Of a stretch of DNA of 64,000 bases, positions 53,698-61,626 are shown one piece after another (the first letter of the stretch is position 1; the number at the start of each line of letters is the position of its first letter). This DNA is from Rhodococcus sp. 14-2470-1b (lineage in GTDB: Bacteria; Actinomycetota; Actinomycetes; Mycobacteriales; Mycobacteriaceae). The translations under genes were made by a program, and so were the position numbers. The stretch spans positions 1 through 64,000 of the forward strand of contig NZ_NPFY01000025.1 in assembly GCF_002259415.1 (NCBI RefSeq). Direction: 5' to 3'. The notes below the pieces were generated by a model, which saw nothing but the letters and a program-made list of their open reading frames with translations, did no database searches and was not told the DNA's origin.

Positions 53698-54219
53698 GTG
53701 CGTAGACGGATAGCGACGCTGGTGGCTTTGTTGGCTCTCCTTGCCGGATGCGGTGGGGGTGTCGAGGGCAGTCCCGTGGCTGCTGAACGTTGGGATCCGT
53801 GCAGCATTACGCCAGAAGCAATCGCTGCAACGGGCTTGAATCCGGAGTATCGCGATGAGGGGTGGGGCAAGGGGATCGAGGTTCCGGATTGGTCTAGTTG
53901 TACTTTTCACGCATTAGGAGGGGTCAACTCGCCATATGGGTTGAGCGTGCTGTCTTCGACGGACCATACGATCGCTGAGGCTCGGGCAAAATCGACCAAC
54001 TTGGATGGCCGCGATCTGTTCATCGGCGGGCGCGACGCCTACATGTTCAGGACTGAGTTCGGTGACGCTATCCGAGATTGCCAGATTGCGATCGAGGTGC
54101 CCCGCGGGGTAGTTGTCTTCAACGCTCTGTACAACAAGGACGACGGAGTGGATGCATGCGAAGTCGTCCTGCAGCACGTCAACGATTTGGAGTCTGCGGT
54201 TCCGGCCGCAGCCAAATAG
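53698..54219 (+). CDS. DUF3558 lipoprotein, copy 1
   Basis: A 173-residue exported lipoprotein with signal peptide and lipobox LLAGC (Cys18). The mature part has the DUF3558 pattern: RWDPCSITPEAIAATGL, DWSSCTFHA, and paired cysteines further on (IRDCQIAIEV, GVDACEVVLQHVNDLE). DUF3558 proteins are typical of mycolic-acid actinobacteria and lie on the outer face of the membrane. The start is GTG at 53698, 30 bases after an ECF-type -10. It is followed by the WXG-like gene after nine bases, so the pair is cotranscribed, and it is closely similar to the copy at 54911. Confidence 0.87.
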   Translation: MRRRIATLVALLALLAGCGGGVEGSPVAAERWDPCSITPEAIAATGLNPEYRDEGWGKGIEVPDWSSCTFHALGGVNSPYGLSVLSSTDHTIAEARAKSTNLDGRDLFIGGRDAYMFRTEFGDAIRDCQIAIEVPRGVVVFNALYNKDDGVDACEVVLQHVNDLESAVPAAAK

Positions 54220-54228
54220 GAGGTCATC

Positions 54229-54609
54229 GTGAGTGGTCCTGGCGAACCGACAACGTACTGGCAGGCACTTGCGGTCGCGGCCGATCAAGGGCATTTGTTT
54301 CTGAACGAAGAAGCGGCACAGCAATGTTACACAGCCTGCGACACATACATTCAGAGGTTGAGAATCCACCAGGAGAAAGCACGTGTGCTAAGCAACGTCA
54401 GCGGCTGGGGTGACTTCGACATGGGCCTTCAACTGCAGGACATTTTTGCCAAAAAGGCTGTGGGAGGGGAGAACAACATGGTCGACGTGTTGCAGAGTCA
54501 TATCGACGTCGTCGAAGAAATGAAGGTTGTCTTCAACAAGTTCTTCACTTCGACCCATGACGTCGACAAGGCAAATGCCGCAGGAATTGAGGTCGAAGGG
54601 CCGAGATAG
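54229..54609 (+). CDS. WXG100-like small helical protein, copy 1
   Basis: A 126-residue protein, starting at GTG 54229 after AGGAGG. It is almost wholly helical without signal peptide, and has a WG turn (VSGWGDFDMG near residue 63) between two helices, reminiscent of WXG100/ESX-secreted proteins. The first half contains TYWQALAVAADQGHLFL. It lies nine bases after the DUF3558 gene. Secretion by a type VII system or a role as partner of the lipoprotein is inference. The copy at 55440 has the same length but is interrupted. Confidence 0.7.
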   Translation: MSGPGEPTTYWQALAVAADQGHLFLNEEAAQQCYTACDTYIQRLRIHQEKARVLSNVSGWGDFDMGLQLQDIFAKKAVGGENNMVDVLQSHIDVVEEMKVVFNKFFTSTHDVDKANAAGIEVEGPR

Positions 54610-54910
54610 CGGCAGTTGGCGCGGACGCGCAGAGATGATCGTGGCCTAACGCTCGTACTCCGATTTCTCGCACAGGATGCAACGTGAGCGAGTAGCGACA
54701 GGGTGTGCGAGAGACGATCTGTGTCGACCTACCGGCATTGCCGTCTCCATCGACTGGGGTGCCCCAAGGGCAGAACCGGCTCGTTAACGATCGTCTTCGA
54801 ACTGATCGATGAGAGAGAACCCCCCGGCCGACCTGTTGGTGGCGCCTGACTGGAACCATTTCGATGGTTGTTGCGTCTAACCTGTTGATCGACGTGATCG
54901 GGGGGGTCGG
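54610..54910. other. Intergenic region between repeat units A and B
   Basis: The 301 bases hold the start of unit B (54731-54796, matching 53062-53130), a short leftover of the 3' end of the 146-residue gene (about 54815-54828), and the ECF-type promoter at 54852-54880. No intact gene is visible. Confidence 0.6.
54852..54880 (+). promoter_or_regulatory. ECF-sigma-type promoter, copy 2
   Basis: GGAACC at 54852-54857, 16-base spacer, CGTCTAA at 54874-54880. The GTG of the second DUF3558 gene is 30 bases downstream, exactly as in copy 1. Confidence 0.7.
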
Positions 54911-55432
54911 GTGCGTAGACGGATAGCGACGCTGGTGGCTTTGGTGACGCTGCTTGCCGGATGTAGTGGGGGTGTCGAGGGCAGTCCCGTGGCGGCTAAG
55001 CGTTGGGATCCGTGCAGCATCACTCCAGAAGCAATCGCTGCAACGGGCTTGGATCCGGAGTATCGCGATGAGGGGTGGGGTACAGGGATTGTCGTTCCAG
55101 ATTGGAGTCGATGTGTGTTCCACGCACCAGGCGGTACGGCCTATCCCTACGGTCTGGACGTCACATCGAGCGACAAGTTCACGATCGCAGACGCACGCGC
55201 TCGCGAAGGTAACCTGAGCGTTCGCGAACTCCAAGTGGGCGGAAGAGACGCGCATATGTATACGACGGAGACGGGCAAGTCCGTTCGCGACTGCAACATT
55301 GCGCTAGAGGTGTCCACCGGCGTCGTGGTATTCACAGTGGTCTATCACGCGGCGGACGGAGTGGATGCTTGCCAGGTCGTACTGCAGCACGTTAACGATC
55401 TGGAATCTGCAATACCTGCCACGCCGAAGTAG
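54911..55432 (+). CDS. DUF3558 lipoprotein, copy 2
   Basis: A 173-residue lipoprotein of the same length as copy 1, with lipobox LLAGC (Cys18) and all four later cysteines (RWDPCSITPEA, DWSRCVFHA, VRDCNIALEV, GVDACQVVLQHV). The N-terminal third is nearly identical to copy 1, while the middle (about residues 75-130) has diverged. The GTG start lies behind the second ECF-type promoter. It is intact, so it may be maintained although its WXG-like partner is interrupted. Confidence 0.87.
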   Translation: MRRRIATLVALVTLLAGCSGGVEGSPVAAKRWDPCSITPEAIAATGLDPEYRDEGWGTGIVVPDWSRCVFHAPGGTAYPYGLDVTSSDKFTIADARAREGNLSVRELQVGGRDAHMYTTETGKSVRDCNIALEVSTGVVVFTVVYHAADGVDACQVVLQHVNDLESAIPATPK

Positions 55433-55439
55433 GGGAGAT

Positions 55440-55820
55440 ATGGGTAATCCGGGCGAAATTTCGACGTACTGGCAGGCGCTAGCTGTAGCTGCTGACAACC
55501 ACCAGCTTTATTTGAATGCGGAAGCGGCGCAGGCCTGCTCTGCGGCTTGCGACTAGTACATCCTTAAATTGAGACATCACCAAGAGACCGCCACGGCGCT
55601 TGCTCGGGTCAGCGGCTGGGGTGACTTCGATATGGGCCTTCAACTGCAGGACATTTTTGCCAAAAAGGCTGTGGGCGGGGAGAACAACATGGTCGACGTG
55701 TTGCAGAGTCATATCGACGTCGTCGAAGAAATGAAGGTTGTCTTCGATAAGTTTTTCACTTCGACGAATGAAATGGATGCTGCGAATGCCGGCGATATTC
55801 AGATCGAGGCACCGAGGTAG
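55440..55820 (+). pseudogene. WXG100-like gene, copy 2, interrupted by an in-frame TAG
   Basis: The frame starts at ATG 55440 (MGNPGEISTYWQALAVAADN) and has exactly the length of copy 1 (127 codons with stop), but codon 39 is TAG (55554-55556) where copy 1 has ACA (Thr). After it the frame continues unchanged (RHHQETATALARVSGWGDFD) to the normal stop at 55818-55820. The 3' half is almost identical to copy 1, so the interruption is recent or is bypassed; a restart at ATG 55569 could make an 83-residue product. Confidence 0.8.
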
Positions 55821-55879
55821 CGATATGGGTGGTCGCCCGGCTCATTGCCTCACCGAGACAGCATGTTTGGTGGCGAGGC

Positions 55880-56692
55880 TTAGAGTCGACGGTTGTAAGC
55901 CATCAGCGACAAAGGCGCGAAGATCGCGATGAAAGCCGCCATCCACAGGAGTGTGTACACCAGAGGTTCGCCGACAGGTCCTCCCATCATCAAGCCGCGA
56001 ACTGCGTCCACCAGGTGTCCGACGGGGTTCCATGAGGCGACGGTCTGCATCCACCCGGGCATCGTTTCGACTGGAACGAAGATGTTGCTGGCAAAGGCAA
56101 GCGGAATGATCAATACAGCGCCTAGACCTTGGACTGCCTGTGGATCTTTGATCGCCAGGGCGAGCAGTATCAGTGCCCACGACACCGACAGAGCAAACAA
56201 GAGTGCGAGCCCGCACCCGGCGAGCACCGACCACGCGTCGGTCTCGAACCTCACGCCCAGCAGGAGACCGAAACCGATCAGCGCAGCGAGCGACACGATC
56301 TGTCGTACGATATCGCTGCCGATTGCTCCGATGAGGGGCGCGACGCGTGCTATCGGGAGACTGCCGAAGCGATCGAAGATGCCTTCGGAGAGGTCCGTGC
56401 TCAGCGAGACTCCGACGCCCATAGTGGCAAGCAGTGTCATCATTCCCAGGATGCCGGGAAACACGTACTGCAGGTACTCGCTTGTGTCGCCCGAGATGGC
56501 GCCGCCGAACACGTAGCCGAAGAGTACGAGGAAAATTGCAGGGCCGATGACGACGTCTGCGAGCCCGGCAGGATTGCGGCGGATCTTTACGATTCCGCGC
56601 CACGACAGCGACGCCGACTGCGTGACAACCTGTCCGAATCCGACACGCTTTTTTAGCGCTGCGCTTGTCCCGGGGAACGCTGTACTGGTCAT
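55880..56692 (-). CDS. ABC-2 type transporter permease (DrrB-like)
   Basis: A 270-residue integral membrane protein with about six hydrophobic segments (VVIGPAIFLVLFGYVFGGAI, GMMTLLATMGVGVSL, AALIGFGLLLGV, ALLFALSVSWALILLALAI, VLIIPLAFASNIFVP and the last near the C-terminus). P.G.M......NP at FVPVETMPGWMQTVASWNPV is the conserved loop of daunorubicin-resistance-type permeases. Its ATG overlaps the ATPase stop (ATGA). With the ATPase it would export a drug, lipid or polyketide-like compound (inference). Confidence 0.88.
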   Translation of the reverse strand: MTSTAFPGTSAALKKRVGFGQVVTQSASLSWRGIVKIRRNPAGLADVVIGPAIFLVLFGYVFGGAISGDTSEYLQYVFPGILGMMTLLATMGVGVSLSTDLSEGIFDRFGSLPIARVAPLIGAIGSDIVRQIVSLAALIGFGLLLGVRFETDAWSVLAGCGLALLFALSVSWALILLALAIKDPQAVQGLGAVLIIPLAFASNIFVPVETMPGWMQTVASWNPVGHLVDAVRGLMMGGPVGEPLVYTLLWMAAFIAIFAPLSLMAYNRRL

Positions 56693-58389
56693 GGCGCTGA
56701 GTCCTTCTCGTTTTTTCCTACGGTGGTACTCGCGCGATGCCCGGTAAGTGTGAGGAACACATCGTCGAGACTGGGGAGGCGCAGCGAGAGCTCGCTGATT
56801 TCGATGGATGCGTCGTCAAGGGTCCGGACGATCGCAGGCATGGCCTGTCCATCGGATACGGCGGCACTGAGTTGCCCGCACTTGACATCTACTACCGGTG
56901 CGGCGTCGAGGATGCTCCGAATTAGTGTCGTCGCCTCGTCGAGCTGCCCTGGATTGCTCAGGTGAAGATCGAGTGTTTGGCTGCCCATGCGCCGTTTCAG
57001 GTTCTCGGGCGTCCCGTGTGCGACGACGTTTCCAGCGTCGATGACAACGATGTCGTTGGCCAGGTGGTCCACTTCTTCGAGATACTGCGTGGTGAGAAGC
57101 ACGGTCGAACCTTGCGTAGCGAGCCTGCGAACCATGGTCCAGGTCTCGCCTCTACGCACCGGATCGAGCCCGGTCGTCGGTTCGTCGAGAAAGACGACAG
57201 CTGCGTCGCCCATGACGCTCGCCGCGAGATCGAGCCGTCTGCGCATCCCGCCTGAGTAGGTCTTCGCGGGTCTTGCTGCTGCTGCGGCGAGGCCGGCCTC
57301 CTCGATCAGTTCGGATGCACGACTTCGGGCCTGGCTACGAGACATCCCCAGCAGTCGGCCGATCATGACGAGGTTTTGGTAGCCGCTGAGGTCTTTGTCC
57401 ACCGATGCGTACTGGCCGGTGACCCCGATCAGTTGTCGCACTAGATGGGCATCGTGGACGGTGTCGTGACCGCAGATCCGGGCAGTGCCCGCATCGGGTT
57501 TCATCAAGGTTGCGAGGATCCGTACTGTCGTGGTCTTGCCCGATCCGTTCGGGCCGAGAAGTCCCAGTACGGTTCCGGACTCCGCGGACAGATCGATACC
57601 GTCGAGTGCGGTCGTGTCATTGAAACGTTTGACGAGGCCGCTGACCTCGATCGTCGGCTTGTTTCGAAATTCGGCCATCCGCTGTCTTCGTCTGGCGTCC
57701 TCAGCATGCGCTCTGCGCTGGGCAGCACAATCTTCTTCGGTGCCGATATGCGCTTTCGCAGCAGCAAGGTAGGTCTCGGGCGTATCTGTCCAGAGGTAAA
57801 TTCGGTCGATGATGTGTTGGCCACCCCTCGGCGGCAGACCGGGGAGGGTTATCGTGGTCGGTCTTTCCAGCTCGATCTTTATGTTTGTCCGGTCGCTGAT
57901 GGCCATCACGAGAGATCGGCCCCCGCGGTCGTCGATCACGCTGGGAGTCTTGGGTTTGTGGTTGTGGCTCTTGACTCCTACGGAATAGATATCGACCCAC
58001 TCGACGTGCGCGTCCATATCCAGCCCGTCTCGGACTCGGATGCCCTCGCTTCCGATCGTGTGTGGCCGCATGAAATGCGCACAGATGAGCCCGGTCAGCC
58101 AGATCAGCCCCCAGACCCCGATGACGAGCAGTGGAATTCTAATCCAGATCCACTGCTGCACAAGTAGATCGACGACGACGATCTCCACCGCAGAAAGTGC
58201 AACGATCACGATGAGGAGAGGCATGCTCTCGGCGTGATAGCGAAAACCTTGTGCGTCGTGCGCTTTCCAGGGTCTGCTTGTCATCGCACGCACGATGCTC
58301 GAGTAGATGATCCTTTCGATCCCCGCGCTCCGATTCACCAGAGCTCGGAAGCCGTTGAACTTTTCCAGTTCTTTTCCGGCAGTGCTCAT
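56689..58389 (-). CDS. ABC transporter ATPase (DrrA-like) with a fused membrane-anchored N-terminal domain
   Basis: A 566-residue protein. Residues about 240-566 are a DrrA-type ATPase: Walker A LLGPNGSGKTTTVRI, signature YSGGMRRRLDLAASVMG, Walker B VVFLDEPTTGLDP and the DrrA-like C-terminal domain. The first 235 residues are unusual: two hydrophobic segments (LLIVIVALSAVEIVVVDLLV, then LLVIGVWGLIWLTGLICA) and a PH-like soluble part (GLDMDAHVEWVDIYSVGV). Similar ATPases normally begin at the P-loop domain. It sits between marR and the permease with four-base overlaps at both ends. The membrane domain may anchor or sense. Confidence 0.87.
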   Translation of the reverse strand: MSTAGKELEKFNGFRALVNRSAGIERIIYSSIVRAMTSRPWKAHDAQGFRYHAESMPLLIVIVALSAVEIVVVDLLVQQWIWIRIPLLVIGVWGLIWLTGLICAHFMRPHTIGSEGIRVRDGLDMDAHVEWVDIYSVGVKSHNHKPKTPSVIDDRGGRSLVMAISDRTNIKIELERPTTITLPGLPPRGGQHIIDRIYLWTDTPETYLAAAKAHIGTEEDCAAQRRAHAEDARRRQRMAEFRNKPTIEVSGLVKRFNDTTALDGIDLSAESGTVLGLLGPNGSGKTTTVRILATLMKPDAGTARICGHDTVHDAHLVRQLIGVTGQYASVDKDLSGYQNLVMIGRLLGMSRSQARSRASELIEEAGLAAAAARPAKTYSGGMRRRLDLAASVMGDAAVVFLDEPTTGLDPVRRGETWTMVRRLATQGSTVLLTTQYLEEVDHLANDIVVIDAGNVVAHGTPENLKRRMGSQTLDLHLSNPGQLDEATTLIRSILDAAPVVDVKCGQLSAAVSDGQAMPAIVRTLDDASIEISELSLRLPSLDDVFLTLTGHRASTTVGKNEKDSAP

Positions 58390-58841
58390 CGATCGTCCTT
58401 CTCATCAGGTTGTGTCGAGTTCGTCAGCTCGGCAAGGCGGGTGACGATCGCGTCGATGCCGTTTTCCAGACCGGCCCAATCCTCAGGCTCGACCGCGCTA
58501 CGTAGTTCAGCCTCGAGATGTGCGTGTTCCGCCTGCATGCGGGTCATCGCCGCTTCGCCTTTCGACGTGAGGGTCACCAACACGGCACGGCGATCGGACG
58601 GGTGCGCACTGCGCTCGATGTATCCGTGTGTTTCCAGTGCATCCACGAGGCCGGAAACGTTGCGGGCTGTCACGGACAATGCTTGCGCCAGGGACCGCTG
58701 AGTCGACGGACCGCGAAGCGACAGCACCCACATGACTGCCACCCGGGACTCGGTGAGAGGCGTATCGGCAAAGGCCCGAGTCATGTCCTGTTGAAACATG
58801 TTGGTGATGGCGAGGAGCTTGTCGACGATCGAGGAGTACAT
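58386..58841 (-). CDS. MarR-family transcriptional regulator
   Basis: A 151-residue MarR protein. The winged helix is clear: TESRVAVMWVLSLRG, STQRSLAQALSVTARNVSGL, VDALETHGYIERSAHPSDRR (recognition helix and wing) and AVLVTLTSKGEAAM. It starts the operon with the ABC ATPase and permease (ATGA overlap), so it is probably a ligand-released autorepressor of the transporter. A matching inverted repeat lies just upstream. Confidence 0.9.
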   Translation of the reverse strand: MYSSIVDKLLAITNMFQQDMTRAFADTPLTESRVAVMWVLSLRGPSTQRSLAQALSVTARNVSGLVDALETHGYIERSAHPSDRRAVLVTLTSKGEAAMTRMQAEHAHLEAELRSAVEPEDWAGLENGIDAIVTRLAELTNSTQPDEKDDR

Positions 58842-58846
58842 ATCGG

Positions 58847-58873
58847 TACCTTAGTACATTAAGAAGCAAGGTA
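58847..58873. promoter_or_regulatory. Candidate MarR operator
   Basis: TACCTT (58847-58852) and AAGGTA (58868-58873) are inverted arms around an A/T-rich core that itself contains CTTA/TAAG arms (58850-58863). It begins six bases upstream of the marR start, where an autorepressor would bind. Confidence 0.5.
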
Positions 58874-59065
58874 ACAATGTTGTCGAACTTTCAGCATTCG
58901 TCGTCGACGTCGATAGCGCTGAAAAACGGTGCCGTTCGATGGCCGCGATCGATAGCCTGCGCCCCGGTCGCGGGTTTCACCACCGGTTCACAACGTCCGC
59001 CGGATCCTGCTCCGACCGAAAGCGATTTTGCGGCGACGAGGCGTGTCAGCCAGTAGATTCACCGA

Positions 59066-59623
59066 ATGCGGCCTCTGCGGTACTCCATCAACGTCTCGCT
59101 CGACGGCTGCGTCGACCACAACTTCGCGCGCCCGTCCGAGGATCTGCACCTGCACGCTGCGCAGAGCATCGCTCGTGCTGATGCATTGCTGTTCGGAAGG
59201 ACGACGTACGAAATGATGGAATCGGCGTGGAGACGACCCTCACCCGACATGCCGGAGTGGACAACGCCGTTTGCGCAGAGCATCAGCGAAAGCAGAAAAT
59301 ACGTCGTCACGAGCACGCTGACGTCGGTGGACTGGAACGCTGAGATAGTCGACGGTGACATCGAGGAAACCGTCCGGCGACTCAAGAACGAGCCGGGTAA
59401 CGGCATGTTCACCGGCGGGGTGCAACTGCCACTCGCACTCGCCGACATGGGACTGATCGACGAATACGAGTTCGTCGTTCACCCTGTTGTGGTCGGTCGA
59501 GGGCCGACCCTGTTCGCCGGGCTGGCGGAGCGCGTCGAACTCGAGCTCGTCGGGCGGGAGGAGTTCAGTCACGGCGTCGTCGCGTCGCGGTATATCCCAG
59601 CCGATCAGTCTCTGTCGAGGTAG
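59066..59623 (+). CDS. Dihydrofolate-reductase-fold protein (RibD C-terminal type)
   Basis: A 185-residue DHFR-like reductase. It shows the typical start RPLRYSINVSLDGCVDHNFA, DALLFGRTTYEMME, the NADPH-loop region KYVVTSTLTSVDW and the end MGLIDEYEFVVHPVVVGRGP with TLFAGL. This group is related to RibD/riboflavin reductases and is usually of unknown substrate. It is monocistronic; its 3' end overlaps the convergent small gene by 19 bases. Confidence 0.85.
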   Translation: MRPLRYSINVSLDGCVDHNFARPSEDLHLHAAQSIARADALLFGRTTYEMMESAWRRPSPDMPEWTTPFAQSISESRKYVVTSTLTSVDWNAEIVDGDIEETVRRLKNEPGNGMFTGGVQLPLALADMGLIDEYEFVVHPVVVGRGPTLFAGLAERVELELVGREEFSHGVVASRYIPADQSLSR

Positions 59624-59904
59624 AACTCCGCAATTTCGGTTGCCACCGCCGCGGCTGCGCGAGCGAGGTCGGAATCGACACTCACGGCAGTCGAGTCACT
59701 CAGTGCGTCGGCGAGCGTGGCTCCGCGCAGGTCACGCGACTGCACTAGCTCCCACGCATACTCCATCACCCGAACCGACGTCGCGAAGTCCAGACCCGGC
59801 ACGTTCGATCGAAGGGCGGTGGCGGCCCAGTCCGCGTCGAACGTCCCGCGGGGTGGCCCGAACACTCGCTCGCCGGACGAGTAACTCTGAGGTTCCATAC
59901 CCAC
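59605..59904 (-). CDS. Hypothetical protein, 99 aa
   Basis: I do not recognise it. It is a small acidic helical protein (VRVMEYAWELVQSRDLRG, DLARAAAAVATEIAEFYLDR) without signal peptide. Codon use is normal for the genome. The ATG at 59904 is uncertain; a second ATG two codons later is possible. It overlaps the end of the reductase gene in a tail-to-tail arrangement. Confidence 0.5.
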   Translation of the reverse strand: MGMEPQSYSSGERVFGPPRGTFDADWAATALRSNVPGLDFATSVRVMEYAWELVQSRDLRGATLADALSDSTAVSVDSDLARAAAAVATEIAEFYLDRD

Positions 59905-59925
59905 CGATGGTATCCGTCGGACAGT

Positions 59926-59954
59926 GGAACCGATTCACAACTCGTTGCGTCTGA
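59926..59954 (+). promoter_or_regulatory. ECF-sigma-type promoter, copy 3
   Basis: GGAACC at 59926-59931, 16-base spacer, CGTCTGA at 59948-59954. It precedes the SAV_915-like/WXG100 cluster and has the same architecture as the promoters of the two DUF3558/WXG-like modules. Confidence 0.65.
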
Positions 59955-59998
59955 ATCTGTAGGACCGGTTTTCACACCGGAGCAGGGGAGGACGTTTC

Positions 59999-60274
59999 GT
60001 GAAAATTCCGTCAGATTATCCACCGGTGCTGTATGTGCCGTGCGCAGAACAAGTTTCGGACCCGTCGGATGCACGTGTGTTGATCAATGACACGCGCGAC
60101 GGCAGGTCTGCGCTTCTGGTCTACTCGGCACTCGATCGTTTGCACACGTGCATGGGCAGGGACCAGCCGTGGATCGTGGTTCCGATCACCTTTCTGCCTG
60201 CGATCGAAGAGGTCGCCCACTTCGATCTGGTGCTGCTCGACGTCGTCGTGCCGGATAAGGCGCGTGCATCATGA
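59999..60274 (+). CDS. SAV_915-like small protein, 91 aa
   Basis: A 91-residue protein with the pattern of the SAV_915/SseB-like families: a Pro-Pro-V-LYVPC start, then RDGRSALLVYSALDRLHTCM and the end FDLVLLDVVVPDKARAS. It starts at GTG 59999 after GGGAGGACG. Small proteins of this type accompany ESX-like secreted proteins in actinobacteria and may act as chaperones. Its stop overlaps the next start (ATGA). Confidence 0.7.
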   Translation: MKIPSDYPPVLYVPCAEQVSDPSDARVLINDTRDGRSALLVYSALDRLHTCMGRDQPWIVVPITFLPAIEEVAHFDLVLLDVVVPDKARAS

Positions 60275-60555
60275 GCATCGTCGTCGATCACGAGGAAATC
60301 CGTCTGCAGGCGGGGTACGTGCGGGACGCTGCGACGAGAGTCGACGAGATCGCACCGTCGATTCCCGGTGCCGTCGACGGCGGTGTGGGCACCGCCGCGA
60401 TACTGGGAATTCTGAGCAACTTCGTGGCCTCCACCGGTGAGCTGGTCTCGGGACTAGCAGGCCTGAACGTGACTCTGAACGAGTGCGCCACCAGGTACGC
60501 CGAGCAGGACATCGTCGCAGCCGACGAGATCAACGTCGCGGCATGGGCGGAATAG
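60271..60555 (+). CDS. WXG100/EspC-like ESX-associated protein, 94 aa
   Basis: A 94-residue helical hairpin-like protein (IRLQAGYVRDAATRVDEIAP, LVSGLAGLNVTLNECATRYA, then EQDIVAADEINVAAWAE). It is the size of EspC/WXG100 secreted proteins, although a clear WXG turn is not seen. It overlaps the SAV_915-like gene upstream and is followed after three bases by the large WXG-like protein. Probable type VII secretion substrate or chaperone-like partner. Confidence 0.75.
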   Translation: MSIVVDHEEIRLQAGYVRDAATRVDEIAPSIPGAVDGGVGTAAILGILSNFVASTGELVSGLAGLNVTLNECATRYAEQDIVAADEINVAAWAE

Positions 60556-60558
60556 AAC

Positions 60559-61626
60559 ATGAGCATAGACACCCACATCGACGGTGATCCGGAGTCAGTC
60601 CGCCAACTATCGCGATGGCTGCGTGAACAGCTAGCGCCCGTCTTGGACGATGCGGAAGACAAGGTGTTCGCCGCGCGCAACCGAATCGACGGCGCCTGGG
60701 ACGGCCCTGCCTCCGACGCGGCGATGCCGAAGCTGACTCGAGCCGCCGAAGGCGCGGAGAAGATCGCTGTGGCGGCTCGTGATCACGCCCAGCAGATCGA
60801 CAATTTCGCGGCCGGCCTGCAGAAGGCACAGTCCATGATGGCTGATGCGCGCCGCAATGCCGCAGCAGCCGGCCTGACGATCAGCAGCGACGCGATCGAC
60901 GATCCGCTGTCGGGGGACCTGTCTGCTGCGTACGGTCAGGCGACCAGAGCTGCCGAGGAGTCTCGCTCGGTCGAGCGTGAAGCAGCAGAAGCGCTCGTTG
61001 GAGTCTGGACCAACCCCTACGTCGATTGGTTCTTTCTGGCAACCGAAGTGGTCGACGCGGCCGCGATGTCTGTCGTCGACGTCCAGACGTGGGCGATGAA
61101 GAACAAAGCAGCTTGGCTGGATGCGGAGTCGACCAAATATTTCGACCTGGCACGCAACGCGTCCGAAGGAACCCCGTCATCGGTGATCTATCGAGACGTG
61201 GATTACGCGCGTACCACTGCGGCGCGAGCGGCAGTGCTGACCGAGGCAGCAGAAGACCTCACCAAAACCGCCGACAAACTTTCGGGGCGTATCGGCGGCG
61301 CTCTCGCTGTTGCCGGCGTCGCATGGGACATCCACAACGGGAAACCGGCCGATCAGGCAATCGTCTCCGCTGGCGCCGGCATCGCTGCTTCGGCTGCTGC
61401 CGGCGCGGTGATTGGTTCTTTCATTCCGGTCCCTGTACTCGGGACGCTGACGGGTGCAGCGGCAGGCGCAATCGCCGGAATCTACGCATCTGGTGCCGTT
61501 GATTCGATGTACGAGACAGGAATTGGAAGTGTCGATCAGGCGATTACAGGTGGCGAAGAGGCATTGGCGGAGACAGGAAGGTCGATCGGTGAACTGGCAA
61601 CCGGAGCGTGGGACGCCCTCTCCTGA
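60559..61626 (+). CDS. Large WXG100-like secreted protein with glycine-zipper segment
   Basis: A 355-residue protein. The N-terminal 130 residues are a WXG100-like helical hairpin (GDPESVRQLSRWLREQLAPV, then RIDGAWDGPASDAAMPKLT containing the W-x-G turn). Residues about 255-325 are a Gly/Ala-rich, membrane-capable segment (AVAGVAWDIHNGK, AAAGAVIGSFIPVPVLGTLT, AAAGAIAGIYASGAVD) like the glycine-zipper pore domains of colicin-type and LXG/WXG polymorphic toxins. There is no classical signal peptide, as expected for type VII export. The next gene overlaps its end and encodes a membrane protein, fitting a toxin/immunity pair (inference). Confidence 0.72.
   Translation: MSIDTHIDGDPESVRQLSRWLREQLAPVLDDAEDKVFAARNRIDGAWDGPASDAAMPKLTRAAEGAEKIAVAARDHAQQIDNFAAGLQKAQSMMADARRNAAAAGLTISSDAIDDPLSGDLSAAYGQATRAAEESRSVEREAAEALVGVWTNPYVDWFFLATEVVDAAAMSVVDVQTWAMKNKAAWLDAESTKYFDLARNASEGTPSSVIYRDVDYARTTAARAAVLTEAAEDLTKTADKLSGRIGGALAVAGVAWDIHNGKPADQAIVSAGAGIAASAAAGAVIGSFIPVPVLGTLTGAAAGAIAGIYASGAVDSMYETGIGSVDQAITGGEEALAETGRSIGELATGAWDALS

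Larger units (their letters stand above)
53062..54609. repeat. Repeat unit A of a tandem duplication (direct copy at 54731-55820)
   Basis: Unit A carries an upstream conserved piece (53062-53130), a 146-residue gene, the ECF-type promoter, a DUF3558 lipoprotein gene and a WXG-like gene. Unit B repeats the upstream piece, the promoter and the last two genes in the same order and direction. Identity is highest over the 3' half of the WXG-like gene (54398-54537 against 55609-55748), which differs at only a few bases. Confidence 0.75.
54731..55820. repeat. Repeat unit B of the tandem duplication
   Basis: Direct copy of unit A lacking the 146-residue gene. It contains the upstream piece, promoter, an intact DUF3558 gene and a WXG-like gene broken by an in-frame TAG. 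Confidence 0.75.

Noticed and set aside
53062-55820. Repeats at 53-55.8 kb as a possible CRISPR or insertion sequence
   Set aside because: Only two long units containing genes, no short regular spacers, no transposase or terminal inverted repeats.
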